This document shows positions 1 through 8,382 of a stretch of DNA of 64,000 bases, piece after piece. The DNA is from Cesiribacter sp. SM1 (GTDB taxonomy: Bacteria; Bacteroidota; Bacteroidia; Cytophagales; Cyclobacteriaceae), in NCBI RefSeq assembly GCF_020178975.1, contig NZ_JAHXBU010000046.1, forward strand, positions 62,001 through 126,000, read 5' to 3'. The notes beneath the pieces are model-generated. The model ran no database searches, was not told where the DNA came from, and saw only the letters and a list, made by a program, of their open reading frames with translations. The number at the start of each line of letters is the position of its first letter. Position 1 is the stretch's first letter. The position numbers and the translations under genes were made by a program.

Positions 1-670
1 CCGTGGTATTCTGCTGGGTGGCGTACCTGGTGTAGCTCCTGCCAAGGTTTTGGTGTTAGGCGGCGGTGTAGTAGGTACACAAGCTGCTAAAATGGCTGCC
101 GGCTTAGGTGCCCAGGTAACCATTCTGGATGTAAGCCTGCCACGGCTGCGCTACCTTAGTGATATAATGCCGGCCAATGTAGTTACCCGCATGTCTAATG
201 ACTATACCATACGTGAGCTGATCAAAGATCACGATCTGATAGTGGGTGCCGTGTTGATTCCGGGAGCAAAAGCACCACACCTGATTACCCGTGATATGCT
301 GAAAATGATGCGCCCGGGTACTGTTCTTGTTGATGTTGCCGTTGACCAGGGTGGCTGTATAGAAACATGCCAGCCTACCACGCACGAAAATCCTACCTAT
401 GTGATTGATGATGTGGTGCACTATTGCGTAGCCAATATGCCCGGCGCGGTGCCTTATACCTCTACCCAGGCACTTACGAACGCAACACTTCCCTATGCAC
501 TGCAGTTAGCTAATAAGGGCTGGCAGCAGGCTTGTCTCGATAATGCAGAATTAAGGCTCGGACTTAATGTTGTGCAGGGTGAAGTAGTGTACCAGGGTGT
601 ATCCGCCGCCTTTGGTTTACCTTACACACCACTGGAGAATGTGTTTCGCCGCAGGGATTACGTAAGCTAG
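1..670 (+). CDS. ald: Alanine dehydrogenase, C-terminal part (5' end outside window)
   Basis: NAD-dependent oxidative deamination of L-alanine to pyruvate and ammonia, a cytoplasmic enzyme. The reading frame is open from base 2, so the N-terminal part lies left of the window. About 223 residues are visible of the roughly 370 usual for the family. They begin in the nucleotide-binding domain, with a glycine-rich Rossmann loop ([10 protein letters not shown]) directly after the family's GGVPGV..AKV stretch. The catalytic/lid region [14 protein letters not shown] and the C-terminal [19 protein letters not shown] block follow. An internal TTG at base 50 is not the true start. A bidirectional hairpin terminator follows 22 bases after the stop. 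Identification is firm from the contiguous family motifs. Confidence 0.95.
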   Translation, partial: RGILLGGVPGVAPAKVLVLGGGVVGTQAAKMAAGLGAQVTILDVSLPRLRYLSDIMPANVVTRMSNDYTIRELIKDHDLIVGAVLIPGAKAPHLITRDMLKMMRPGTVLVDVAVDQGGCIETCQPTTHENPTYVIDDVVHYCVANMPGAVPYTSTQALTNATLPYALQLANKGWQQACLDNAELRLGLNVVQGEVVYQGVSAAFGLPYTPLENVFRRRDYVS

Positions 671-691
671 ATCTTATTCTTATCAGAAAAG

Positions 692-719
692 AAAAGCTGC
701 CCTAAAAGGCAGCTTTTTT
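692..719. terminator. Bidirectional rho-independent terminator between ald and the HSDR_N gene
   Basis: A perfect 10-bp stem (692-701 with 708-717) and a 6-base loop, flanked by an A run on the left and a T run on the right. It can end transcription from ald (+) and from the convergent gene at 718-1167 (-), whose stop codon overlaps its right edge. Confidence 0.85.
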
Positions 720-1167
720 AATATACTTTCCAGGCTGGTATTTCGGGTAAAAATTGCCACTTATTCAGTTCTGGATTTAACTTGCAGCAAAAGTGCTGTA
801 ATCCATTGGATACGAGTAGTACCTCAGCCCGGAGGGTTTGGTTGTAGGTTGAAATTTGCCGGAATACTTCATTGGTCAGTGGCACCTCTGGCGCCTTGCA
901 TTCTGCCAGCAAATAGGGATGCCCCTGCCGGGAATGCACCAGCAGATCTGAGCGCCGCTGCATACCATTGTACTTGAGGCCGGTTTCGGTGGTAATAAGG
1001 CCCCGCGGATAGCCAAGGTGCTCTATCAGGTAATTCAGCAGGTGCTGTCTTACCCATTCTTCCGGGCTTAGCAACAGGTATTTACGGCGTATGGGATCAT
1101 ATATATAAAACCGTTCGCCCTGTTTTTTTAGTTTATAGCTAAACTCCGGCAGGTTTAACTTTTTCAT
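718..1167 (-). CDS. Orphan HsdR N-terminal-like PD-(D/E)XK protein
   Basis: A 149-residue protein matching the N-terminal nuclease domain of type I restriction R subunits (HSDR_N_2 family) without the helicase motor. The PD-(D/E)XK core is visible as D74 in RRSDLLV and E89-x-K91 in LLAECKAP. A LYS/ARG-rich N-terminus with a YIYDPIRRKY motif precedes it. No hsdS or hsdM lies nearby, so it is not part of a restriction system in this window. It sits divergently from amn with only 17 bases between the start codons and convergently with ald. To my knowledge, single-domain proteins of this kind are widespread in Bacteroidota as chromosomal singletons with no established function. The family call is secure; the role is unknown. 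Confidence 0.8.
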   Translation of the reverse strand: MKKLNLPEFSYKLKKQGERFYIYDPIRRKYLLLSPEEWVRQHLLNYLIEHLGYPRGLITTETGLKYNGMQRRSDLLVHSRQGHPYLLAECKAPEVPLTNEVFRQISTYNQTLRAEVLLVSNGLQHFCCKLNPELNKWQFLPEIPAWKVY

Positions 1168-1184
1168 AGAAGCAAATTAACAGT

Positions 1185-1958
1185 ATGAAAACCAAAAAAG
1201 AAATTGTAGAAAACTGGCTCCCCCGATATACTGGTGTTCCTTTAGATAAATTTGGTGAGTTTATTCTTCTGACAAACTTTGCCAATTATGTAGAGATGTT
1301 TGCAGAACGCTTTGAGGTACCTGTTATGGGTAAAAGTAAGCCAATGCAAACTGCAACAGCAGAAAACATCACCATCATAAATTTTGGGATGGGCAGTGCC
1401 ATGGCTGCTACTGTTATGGATTTGCTTAGTGCCATTAAACCGCATGCGGCCCTGTTCCTGGGTAAATGCGGGGGTCTTAAGAAAAAAACAAAGCTGGGAG
1501 ACCTGATCCTGCCCATAGCCGCTATTCGGGGTGAGGGTACCAGTAATGACTATATGCCCCCCGAAATACCGGCCCTTCCCTCCTTTCGCCTGCAGAGGGC
1601 TGTTTCTTCCATGATCAAAAAACATGAAATGGACTACTGGACAGGCACTGTATATACGACCAACCGCCGTGTGTGGGAGCACGATGAAGAATTTAAGGAG
1701 TACCTGCACAAGATCAGAGCCATGGGTGTTGATATGGAAACTGCCACCCTTTTTATAACCGGATTTGTAAATGAAATTCCCCACGGTGCCTTACTACTGG
1801 TTTCAGATAACCCTATGGTGCCTGAAGGAGTAAAAACTGCCGACAGCGATAGAAAAGTTACCGATCTGTTTGTGAAAAAGCACCTGGCTATTGGTATAGA
1901 TTCCCTGATAGAGCTCCGCGATTCGGGCGAATCAGTTAAGCACCTGCGCTACGACTAA
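1185..1958 (+). CDS. amn: AMP nucleosidase (short Bacteroidota type)
   Basis: Predicted to hydrolyse AMP to adenine and ribose 5-phosphate, or to act as a closely related nucleoside phosphorylase-superfamily enzyme. The 257-residue product contains only the PNP/UDP-phosphorylase catalytic domain. It shows GMGSAMAA near residue 70, GKCGGL near 93, the substrate-binding GVDMETATLF near residue 185 and the SDNP motif near 208. The E. coli enzyme is almost twice as long because of an extra N-terminal regulatory domain that is missing here. The start ATG at 1185 lies 17 bases from the divergent HSDR_N gene. It appears monocistronic, followed by a 323-base gap that ends in a terminator. Confidence 0.88.
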   Translation: MKTKKEIVENWLPRYTGVPLDKFGEFILLTNFANYVEMFAERFEVPVMGKSKPMQTATAENITIINFGMGSAMAATVMDLLSAIKPHAALFLGKCGGLKKKTKLGDLILPIAAIRGEGTSNDYMPPEIPALPSFRLQRAVSSMIKKHEMDYWTGTVYTTNRRVWEHDEEFKEYLHKIRAMGVDMETATLFITGFVNEIPHGALLLVSDNPMVPEGVKTADSDRKVTDLFVKKHLAIGIDSLIELRDSGESVKHLRYD

Positions 1959-2220
1959 GGGCTCATTCAGCTAAGGGGTATTCAGCTTCAGCAGAAAGCT
2001 ACACTACAGCTTTCGTCTCTGCTTGTTAAGCTGACGATAGCCATAAGTATGTCGAAGATCATTGAAGAACAAGCAATAGGTCTATACAGCTGGCACAAGC
2101 CTCCGCTAGTGCTGATCGTGAATTAACAGCCACAGAAAACAGAAGCACAAGCAAAGGCCTGATCTAGCATACAGTTTCTGCTTACCCTTTAACTTGAAAG
2201 TAACACTCCCTCAAAAGGCA
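1959..2220. other. Intergenic region without a gene
   Basis: I see no credible coding region here. The only structure noted is an imperfect hairpin at 2093-2112 (listed separately). A terminator follows at 2221-2254. Confidence 0.6.
2093..2112. repeat. Short REP-like imperfect palindrome
   Basis: GCACAAGC and GCTAGTGC pair over 8 positions with one mismatch around a CTCC loop. It lies alone in a non-coding gap and could be a decayed repetitive extragenic palindrome. No second copy was recognised in the window. Confidence 0.35.
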
Positions 2221-2254
2221 AAAAAAAAGCTTCTCCCGAAAGAGAAGCTTTTTT
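2221..2254. terminator. Bidirectional terminator between amn and the exbD operon
   Basis: A 9-bp perfect stem (2227-2235 with 2242-2250) around a CCGAAA loop, flanked by an A run and a T run that extend the pairing. It sits between the amn stop (+) and the last gene of the leftward exb operon (stop at 2282). Confidence 0.85.
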
Positions 2255-2281
2255 ATGTTTTATAGATCTGGTCTGATAAAA

Positions 2282-2746
2282 CTAGTCACGCTCAATATCC
2301 TGTGGTGTAGAGTACATTACTTTCAGGGCGTTTGCTGTTTTTAGCTCTTCCTGAACGTCTGTAATCAAACCCATTTTAGCCTCATCATCCACTTTAAGTG
2401 ACATGGTGAGTTTATTCTGGTCGTTTTCATCAAGCTTGGAGCGCTCAGTCTCAACGTACTGAACAATCTCCGGCGTGCTGATAAAAACATCGTTCACCTG
2501 GATACGTGGCTCTTCACCAAAGCGGTGCGTTTCGCGTGGCTTACCTACATAAATGTAGCTTACCAGGCTTTTCTTCTCCAGCTTCTTCAGCTGTGTTGCT
2601 TTGGGTAAGTCCTGCTCTACCTTTATTTCAGACTCCCTCATTACGGTTGTTACCATGAAGAAGAATAGAAGCATGAAGATAATATCAGGCAATGCAGAAG
2701 TTGGAATTTCTGTCTTGGTATTGGACTTCTTTCTAAACTTGCTCAT
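2282..2746 (-). CDS. exbD: ExbD/TolR-family biopolymer transport protein (second copy)
   Basis: A 154-residue inner-membrane subunit of a proton-driven energy-transducing complex. One N-terminal membrane segment (about residues 17-37) carries the conserved protonatable aspartate D21 in SALPDIIFMLLFFF, followed by a periplasmic domain. It is last in the exbB - 109-aa protein - exbD - exbD operon. Its start overlaps the stop of the upstream exbD by one base (TAATG), which indicates translational coupling. Complexes of this type power TonB-dependent outer-membrane receptors. Two unequal ExbD copies behind one ExbB is a common arrangement in Bacteroidota. Confidence 0.92.
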   Translation of the reverse strand: MSKFRKKSNTKTEIPTSALPDIIFMLLFFFMVTTVMRESEIKVEQDLPKATQLKKLEKKSLVSYIYVGKPRETHRFGEEPRIQVNDVFISTPEIVQYVETERSKLDENDQNKLTMSLKVDDEAKMGLITDVQEELKTANALKVMYSTPQDIERD

Positions 2747-3312
2747 TATTCGCCGAATTTAGTAGGTTGTGCAATGGAAATGGCCATTGGTATACCCTCT
2801 TTGCCTCTTTCCATCAGCTCCAGTTGTCTTGGATCTTTACGATCGAGGTTACGGTATTCCTGTGCTGTTAAACCAACACGCTCACCATAAATCTCATAGT
2901 AAGCAGCCTGTAACTGGTCAAGAACGGTAACAAAACGCTCGTAGCTGGTACCCCTGTCATTTTTCAGTGATACAACGGCTTCAAGTGGATTTTCCGCCTT
3001 GTTAGGATCGTTGTTCGGGTTCAGCACGTGGTCTTTCACCATTTGCTTCAGCTGGTAAACGTCCTGCAGTGGTTCGTCCTCTACAAGCAGGTTATCTGCC
3101 GAATTGATCCTTACAGTAAACACATTCCGCTCATTTAATTTAATATCTGGCGGCGGCTCATTTGGATCCAGCTTTTGCGGAAGCTGTATAAGCAAACCTT
3201 TGTCGTTTGGAATTGTGGTGGTTACCAGAAAGAATACCAGCAACAGGAAGGCGATATCCGCCATTGAGCTGGAGTTAACTTCTGGTGAGCCCCTGTCCTT
3301 TTTTCTGGCCAT
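2746..3312 (-). CDS. exbD: ExbD/TolR-family biopolymer transport protein (first copy)
   Basis: A 188-residue membrane-anchored subunit with a single N-terminal segment carrying the conserved aspartate D19 (SSMADIAFLLLVFFLVTTTI). The periplasmic part is longer than in the second copy. It contains an NLLVEDEPLQDV strand region and an NRGTSYE-type stretch near residue 118, and ends in a tail not seen in the neighbour (PMAISIAQPTKFGE). It lies 6 bases downstream of the 109-aa membrane protein and overlaps the next exbD by one base. Together with ExbB it should form the proton channel that energises outer-membrane transport. Confidence 0.92.
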   Translation of the reverse strand: MARKKDRGSPEVNSSSMADIAFLLLVFFLVTTTIPNDKGLLIQLPQKLDPNEPPPDIKLNERNVFTVRINSADNLLVEDEPLQDVYQLKQMVKDHVLNPNNDPNKAENPLEAVVSLKNDRGTSYERFVTVLDQLQAAYYEIYGERVGLTAQEYRNLDRKDPRQLELMERGKEGIPMAISIAQPTKFGE

Positions 3313-3318
3313 AATTTT

Positions 3319-3648
3319 TTAACGGAAATATTTTGACACCTCAGTTACTGCTATGCCAAGCACGGCAAGAACTATTAAAATGTACATGGTAATCAGCGCT
3401 CCACCCACCAACTTAGAGCCCTGCTCTGTTAAATCTGGGTAGCGTGCTGCAAGATCTCCACTAGATAACGCATAGGAGATACCGAATATTACAAGTAGCA
3501 GGATAAATCCTCCGGCTACTTTAATCAGGCTTTGAGGATGGTCCAGTGATTTGATGAGCGGCAGTATGATAGCTGCTGCTACAGCAATGATCACCAGGAA
3601 ATATCCCAGGTATAGAAAAATGTCTAATAATGTTGATTCCTGGTCCAT
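3319..3648 (-). CDS. Small multi-pass membrane protein of the exb operon
   Basis: A 109-residue protein with three hydrophobic segments: about residues 8-30 (IFLYLGYFLVIIAVAAAIILPLI), 41-62 and 83-102. No catalytic motif is visible. It lies between exbB and exbD in the same operon, 45 bases after exbB and 6 bases before exbD. That position suggests an accessory subunit or assembly factor of the ExbBD complex. I recognise the neighbourhood as typical for Bacteroidota but cannot assign a biochemical role. Confidence 0.75.
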   Translation of the reverse strand: MDQESTLLDIFLYLGYFLVIIAVAAAIILPLIKSLDHPQSLIKVAGGFILLLVIFGISYALSSGDLAARYPDLTEQGSKLVGGALITMYILIVLAVLGIAVTEVSKYFR

Positions 3649-3693
3649 ACTTGAGTAGGATTAGAAGTTTAGCAGATCTAAAATCGGGTTGGC

Positions 3694-4527
3694 TTAGCGA
3701 CGAGCCAGCTGATGACGTACCAGCATGTCAACCAGTGCAATGGAAGCATCTTCCATTTTGTTAACAAGCGAATCGATTTTAGAAACGCAATAGTTGTAGA
3801 ACAGCTGCAGGATAACCGCAACGATCAGACCGGCAACTGTAGTCAAAAGGGCAATTTTAATACCGTTTGCCACAACTACAGGAGAGATATCACCTACACG
3901 CTCGATGTTGTCGAAGGCCTCGATCATACCAAGTACCGTACCCATGAAGCCCAACATTGGTGCAAGGGAGATAAACAGAGAGATCCAAACCAGACCTCTT
4001 TCCAGGCGGCCCATTTCTACAGAACCGTAAGAGATGATTGATTTCTCAACCATATCGATACCTTCAGAGCTACGCATTAAGCCCTGTGTGAAGATAGAAG
4101 CAATTGGGCTGCTGTTATTGCGGGTAACTTCTTTAGCGGCTTCTACACCACCTGTTGCCAGCGCATCTTCAACACGAGCCAAAAGCTTTTTAGTGTTGGT
4201 TGTAGCCATGTTAAGGGTAATGATACGCTCAATTGCTACAGCCAGACCAAGGATCAAACACAGAAGTACAATACCCATAAAGTCCCAGCCTCCTTCGATG
4301 AACTTTTGCTTCACATTCTGGTGAAAACCTGCTTCTTCTTCCAATGCTGGATCTTCTTCAACCAGAGCGGTGTTTACGTCTGTGTCGGTTGTTGTAACTG
4401 TTTCTTCGGCAGGTGCAGTAGTGGTGTCAGTAGTTGTTTGAGCTGTTGTATCTTGAGCAAATACTACAGAGGTATTACCTGCGCTCAGAACACCACAAAG
4501 CATCAGCAGTGCGAATAACTTTTTCAT
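3694..4527 (-). CDS. exbB: MotA/TolQ/ExbB proton channel protein
   Basis: A 277-residue proton-conducting subunit of the TonB-type energising complex. An N-terminal signal-like segment (residues 1-24, ending VVFAQD) is followed by a Thr/Glu/Asp-rich linker (25-70). A membrane segment near 83-103 comes next. The family core has two segments near residues 178-200 (LVWISLFISLAPMLGFMGTVLGMI) and 222-246. The GFMGTVLGM block is the signature of the channel helix. The extra signal-like N-terminus and acidic linker are longer than in E. coli ExbB and common in Bacteroidota. It is first in the four-gene leftward operon; the tRNA-Ser lies upstream. Confidence 0.93.
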   Translation of the reverse strand: MKKLFALLMLCGVLSAGNTSVVFAQDTTAQTTTDTTTAPAEETVTTTDTDVNTALVEEDPALEEEAGFHQNVKQKFIEGGWDFMGIVLLCLILGLAVAIERIITLNMATTNTKKLLARVEDALATGGVEAAKEVTRNNSSPIASIFTQGLMRSSEGIDMVEKSIISYGSVEMGRLERGLVWISLFISLAPMLGFMGTVLGMIEAFDNIERVGDISPVVVANGIKIALLTTVAGLIVAVILQLFYNYCVSKIDSLVNKMEDASIALVDMLVRHQLARR

Positions 4528-4600
4528 AGTGTTGTTTTGTGTGGAAATGTTAGTAAGTAAAGGTTATTTATTTTCTGATTTTTTTGTCAATAAAAAATCG

Positions 4601-4688
4601 CAGAGAGGAAGGGATTCGAACCCTCGATACCCTGTTGGGGTATACACACTTTCCAGGCGTGCGCCTTCAACCACTCGGCCACCTCTCT
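4601..4688 (-). tRNA. tRNA-Ser(GGA)
   Basis: Read on the minus strand, 88 bases fold as a cloverleaf with a long variable arm, as expected for serine. The 7-bp acceptor stem is AGAGAGG/CCTCTCT with discriminator G, the T arm contains GGTTCGAATCC, and the anticodon GGA is encoded at 4652-4654 (TCC on the plus strand). CCA is not encoded; the base after the discriminator is C. It stands alone between exbB and ansA. Confidence 0.95.
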
Positions 4689-4784
4689 GAATAATCAACT
4701 AGAAAGCAATTTTCTACTTTCTACAATGCACAAATAAATGTAATAAATCGGCACTACGCAACAATCTTTTTCAAATTTTCGCAT

Positions 4785-5861
4785 CTACTTCACAGACATT
4801 TCGCCGCAAAGGGGAGTAACAAGTTCTTTTTTAGCTGCTTCTGCCTCTGCGCCATACTCTCCTAAAACCAGCATCATTTTTACCAGAGCTGCATCTGTGG
4901 TTAGGTCAAAACCATTTAAAACGCCCATTTCTTCCATCAGGCGGCTGGTGCTGTAACGCCCCTGCACTACCCTACCACCCAGACACTGAGACACATTCAG
5001 CACAATTTTTCCCTCTGTAATAGCTTTTTCAACGGCCTGAATAAACCAGGGAAATGTGGGTGCATTACCGCTACCGTAGGTTTCGAGCACAACTCCCCTG
5101 GTATCCGGAATGTTCAAAACATGCTCAACATACTGTTTGCTCATGCCGGGAAACAGCTTCAGCAGCACCACCCTTGGGTCAAAACAACAACGAAAGTTCA
5201 GACTAGTTCCATCTGCTGGCTTAAGAATTGCAGAATGATTATAATTTATTTCTACCCCTGCCTCAGCCAGGAGCGGATAATTATTACTTTCAAACGCATC
5301 GAAAAGAATACTTTGTACCTTTTTAGCCCGATTTCCCCTCAATAATCTGTAATTGAAATAGATAGACACTTCAGGAACGAGAGCTCCCCCACATTTATTT
5401 TTGGCCGAGGCAATTTCTATTGCAGCCAGCAAATTCTCCCGTGCATCTGTTCTCACGGCACCAATTGGCAGCTGCGCCCCGGTAAAAATTACAGGTTTGG
5501 TAAGATGTTGCAGCATAAAGCTAAGGGCCGATGCACCGTGTGCCATGGTGTCGGTACCATGGATCACCACAAAGCCATCGTATTCGCTGTAATTATTAAG
5601 AATGGCCCTGCCTATAGCCTGCCAGGTGTCCGGGGTAGCATTCGAGCTGTCAATCAGTTCTACAAAAGATAATACCGTTATCTGGAGATTAAACCTGCCG
5701 ATGGAGGGTATTCTTTCCAGGATCTGCTCGAAATCGAAAGGCACCAGTGCACCCTCTTTATCATAAACCATCCCAAGGGTGCCACCGGTATAAATAATCA
5801 GCAGCGAAGCCTCCGGATGGCGGTTTGCTGCAGTTTTGATGATCACTTTTGGCTTAAACAT
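4785..5861 (-). CDS. ansA: Type I L-asparaginase
   Basis: Hydrolyses L-asparagine to aspartate and ammonia in the cytoplasm. The 358-residue product has no signal peptide, as in type I enzymes. The first catalytic threonine is in IIYTGGTLGMV (T25 and neighbours) and the second active-site block is HGTDTMAHGASALSFML (T103, D104), followed by FTGAQLP. The length is typical. It is the last gene of the long leftward run; its start overlaps the tatD stop by 8 bases, which indicates coupling. Its link to the envelope genes upstream is positional only. Confidence 0.93.
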   Translation of the reverse strand: MFKPKVIIKTAANRHPEASLLIIYTGGTLGMVYDKEGALVPFDFEQILERIPSIGRFNLQITVLSFVELIDSSNATPDTWQAIGRAILNNYSEYDGFVVIHGTDTMAHGASALSFMLQHLTKPVIFTGAQLPIGAVRTDARENLLAAIEIASAKNKCGGALVPEVSIYFNYRLLRGNRAKKVQSILFDAFESNNYPLLAEAGVEINYNHSAILKPADGTSLNFRCCFDPRVVLLKLFPGMSKQYVEHVLNIPDTRGVVLETYGSGNAPTFPWFIQAVEKAITEGKIVLNVSQCLGGRVVQGRYSTSRLMEEMGVLNGFDLTTDAALVKMMLVLGEYGAEAEAAKKELVTPLCGEMSVK

Positions 5862-6657
5862 GGGAAGAAAAGAGCTTTAAGGTGTTGGCAGTAGTGCGTT
5901 CGGCTATCTCCTGCACATCTGCTTCCATGAGGTCTGATACACGCCTGGCAATAAGCGGAATATACTCGGGGCTGTTGCGCTTGCCCCTGTGTGGCACCGG
6001 CGCCAGGTAAGGGCCATCTGTTTCCAGCAGCAGACGATCTGGCGATATGTGGGGAAGCACCTTATCAAGGCCTCCATTCTTAAAGGTGGCCACACCGCCG
6101 ATGCCCAGGTAAAATCCCAGTGCAATGGCTTTGTTAGCCTCTTCCAGGTTGCCGGTAAAACAGTGCAGCACGCCCTGCAGCTGTCCGTCCTGCAGTTCTT
6201 CCAGCAGCTCCAGCGTCTGGGGCATGGCATCCCGTGTATGGATTACCACGGGCAGGCCTTTGGCTTTTGCCCAACCTACCTGTATGCGCAGGGCTTCCTT
6301 TTGCTGCTCAAAAAAGGTTTTGTCCCAGTAAAGATCTATACCAATCTCTCCTACTGCCACAAATGGCCTTTTATTTAGCCAGTCTTCCATAATATAGAGC
6401 TGGCGTTCAAAGTCCTTGCCAACAGAACAGGGGTGCAGGCCCATCATGGCGGTACACTGCGGGTAGCGCAGTTCTGCCTCCAGCATGGCATCAATAGAGG
6501 TTACATCTACATTGGGCATGTACAGCTTTTTTACACCAAGCGCATCGGCACGCTCAAGCACCTCTGCCCTGTCTTCTTTATAGGATTCGGAGTAAATGTG
6601 TACGTGAGAATCTATATAGGTTAAGTCCGGTTGTTCCGGTAATTTCTGTCTTTCCAA
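5854..6657 (-). CDS. tatD: TatD-family metal-dependent hydrolase/DNase
   Basis: A 267-residue amidohydrolase-fold enzyme with the TatD motifs in order: the metal-binding H18-x-H20 (YIDSHVHIY), the EIGID block near residue 108, VIHTRD near 139, HCFTG near 165 and LETDGPYLAP near 212. TatD proteins act as 3'-5' exonucleases and in D-aminoacyl-tRNA or oxidised-DNA clean-up; the exact substrate cannot be told from sequence. The chosen start overlaps the end of the upstream glycosyltransferase by 37 bases. No alternative ATG lies before the HxH motif, so this start is the simplest. Confidence 0.9.
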   Translation of the reverse strand: MERQKLPEQPDLTYIDSHVHIYSESYKEDRAEVLERADALGVKKLYMPNVDVTSIDAMLEAELRYPQCTAMMGLHPCSVGKDFERQLYIMEDWLNKRPFVAVGEIGIDLYWDKTFFEQQKEALRIQVGWAKAKGLPVVIHTRDAMPQTLELLEELQDGQLQGVLHCFTGNLEEANKAIALGFYLGIGGVATFKNGGLDKVLPHISPDRLLLETDGPYLAPVPHRGKRNSPEYIPLIARRVSDLMEADVQEIAERTTANTLKLFSSHV

Positions 6658-7754
6658 TTTATTTGTATTGGTAATAGGTAAAACAATAATAGCAGCAGGT
6701 TGAAGAAGAACAGGTAAAGTTCATAAAACAGTCCTGCTCTTGGCAATTGTTTTATGCCCGTTCTCTTCAGCACAGTGCCTACCAGCATGTTCTGTGCCAG
6801 CAGCCTCATAAGCAGCAGCAATATAGCAGTCAGGGGCTGTAAGCACAAAAGAACAACAAATGCCCCGAAAAATAAGTACTGAACGCTTAGCAGCGCTACC
6901 ATCAGCAGGGGCATCCGCAGGGCACCCGTCATCCAGCGCTTGCGCTGATGCAGGAGTGCAGCAACATGCGCTACAGGTTCGGTAAGGGCGCTGCTGGCCC
7001 TGTTCATGAGCTGAACAGCCTTATAGCCCTGCCTGTTTAGCTGCTGCATCAGCTCAAAGTCTTCTGTAATGGAAAAAGGAATGGCCTCATAGCCCCCGGT
7101 AGCCCTATAGGCCTCCCTGCTGATTAGCATATTATTACCGATGGCTGTAAGGGTGCGGCCAATGCCGGGCAGGTAGGTATATGCCTTTGCCAGCCCTAAA
7201 GCCACTGCCCAGTCTGTTTGCTGCCAGCGTGCCAGAATACCGCTACCACCTACCGTAGTAGTGCCGTTTACCAGCCCCACACCAGGCCCCAGCCCCTGCA
7301 GCATACCTTTGATCCACAATGGATTGGGTCTGATGTCGGCATCAGTCATGAATATATATTCTACCCCTGCCGGGCATTTATGCACCAGCTGCGCCAGCAC
7401 ATTAGCCTTTCCCCTGGCAAGCCCCAGGTTATGCTCAATGTTGTGTACACTGATTTGCGGATGCAGCACCTGCCACTGAGCAGCTATTTCTGCAGTTCTG
7501 TCTGTAGAAGCATCGTTCCCTATCAAAATATGTAGCTTTTCAGTGGGGTACTCCAGCTGTAGCAGGCTTTTCAGGCAGGCAGCTAAGTATTTTTCCTCGT
7601 TGCGTACCGGCAATAAAACAGCAACAGGGGGCCAATCACGCTCCTGTAGCTGCTCTGGAACATCCCTGTTGTGCCGGAGCAGGTACCAGGCCCACAGGTT
7701 TGTAACGATTACCAGTAAAACAATAAGAATACATACAAGTACAACTGCCATCAT
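6621..7754 (-). CDS. Membrane GT2 glycosyltransferase
   Basis: A 377-residue processive-type family 2 glycosyltransferase. It has an N-terminal membrane helix (residues 3-26) and a cytoplasmic GT-A domain with VLLPVRNEE near 48, GNDASTDRT near 79 and the metal-binding TDADI near 136. The acceptor-site ITEDFE (near 227) and QRKRW (near 270) follow. Three or four C-terminal membrane helices (about 283-370) complete it. This layout resembles enzymes that build or export surface glycans or glycolipids. The start overlaps the polysaccharide deacetylase stop by 4 bases (ATGA). The donor sugar and product cannot be read from the sequence. It is one of two GT2 proteins in this operon. Confidence 0.87.
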   Translation of the reverse strand: MMAVVLVCILIVLLVIVTNLWAWYLLRHNRDVPEQLQERDWPPVAVLLPVRNEEKYLAACLKSLLQLEYPTEKLHILIGNDASTDRTAEIAAQWQVLHPQISVHNIEHNLGLARGKANVLAQLVHKCPAGVEYIFMTDADIRPNPLWIKGMLQGLGPGVGLVNGTTTVGGSGILARWQQTDWAVALGLAKAYTYLPGIGRTLTAIGNNMLISREAYRATGGYEAIPFSITEDFELMQQLNRQGYKAVQLMNRASSALTEPVAHVAALLHQRKRWMTGALRMPLLMVALLSVQYLFFGAFVVLLCLQPLTAILLLLMRLLAQNMLVGTVLKRTGIKQLPRAGLFYELYLFFFNLLLLLFYLLPIQINWKDRNYRNNRT

Positions 7755-8380
7755 AGCGTGGCAAAAGTAAAGCCTTTACGGCTAAAGTGCTCTAAATAGC
7801 GGGGCAACACCCACTGTAAACGATCCCACGCTTTAAGGCTGTCGTGAAAAACAATTATGCTGCCAGGGCGTGTATAACGAATGCTTTTTTGCAGGCAGAC
7901 TTGCGGCGATAAGCGAGAGTCATAATCAGCAGAAAGCACATCCCACATCACCAGCCTGTACTGTGCCGAGAGTGCAGTGCGCTGCCCCTTAGTAAAACGC
8001 CCGTATGGTGGCCTGAAAAGCATGGGGGCTGCTTCCGACAGCTCTGGCTGCAACAACTGCTGACACAGTGCTGTATCCTGCAGGTAGGTTTCGGTGCTTA
8101 CCTCTACCCCCTTCAGGTGATGGAAGGTGTGGTTACCCAGGCGATGTCCCTGCTCAACTACCTGTTTTAGCACCTGTGGGTGTTTCTGTACGTTTTCTCC
8201 CACACAAAAAAAAGTAGCCTTAGCATTCCACTGGCCGAGCATTTCCAGCACAGGGGGTGTTACCTCGGGAATGGGACCATCATCGAAAGTAAGGTAGATC
8301 TTTTTTGTATTGCGGGGCATGTGCCATAACATACCCGGGTACAACCAATGGAGTAAGCTTGGGGTAAAGTGCAGGTACAT
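7751..8380 (-). CDS. Polysaccharide deacetylase (NodB homology domain)
   Basis: A 209-residue carbohydrate esterase family 4 enzyme that removes N-acetyl groups from glycans such as peptidoglycan or N-acetylglucosamine polymers. Motif 1 is LTFDDGP (about residues 30-36, with the catalytic and metal-binding Asp pair). Motif 2 is GNHTFHH (about 92-98, supplying the two metal His). Motif 3 is RPPYGR (about 131-136) and the late motif is VFHDS (about 183-187). No clear cleavable signal peptide is seen; a short hydrophobic N-terminal stretch precedes the domain. It sits between the SpoIIE phosphatase (2-base gap) and the GT2 gene (4-base overlap), which supports a joint role in making and trimming a surface glycan. 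Confidence 0.9.
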   Translation of the reverse strand: MYLHFTPSLLHWLYPGMLWHMPRNTKKIYLTFDDGPIPEVTPPVLEMLGQWNAKATFFCVGENVQKHPQVLKQVVEQGHRLGNHTFHHLKGVEVSTETYLQDTALCQQLLQPELSEAAPMLFRPPYGRFTKGQRTALSAQYRLVMWDVLSADYDSRLSPQVCLQKSIRYTRPGSIIVFHDSLKAWDRLQWVLPRYLEHFSRKGFTFATL

Positions 8381-8382
8381 GC

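Noticed and set aside
4601-4688. tRNA-Ser as an attachment site for a mobile island
   Set aside because: No integrase, duplicate of the tRNA 3' end or foreign genes lie beside it.
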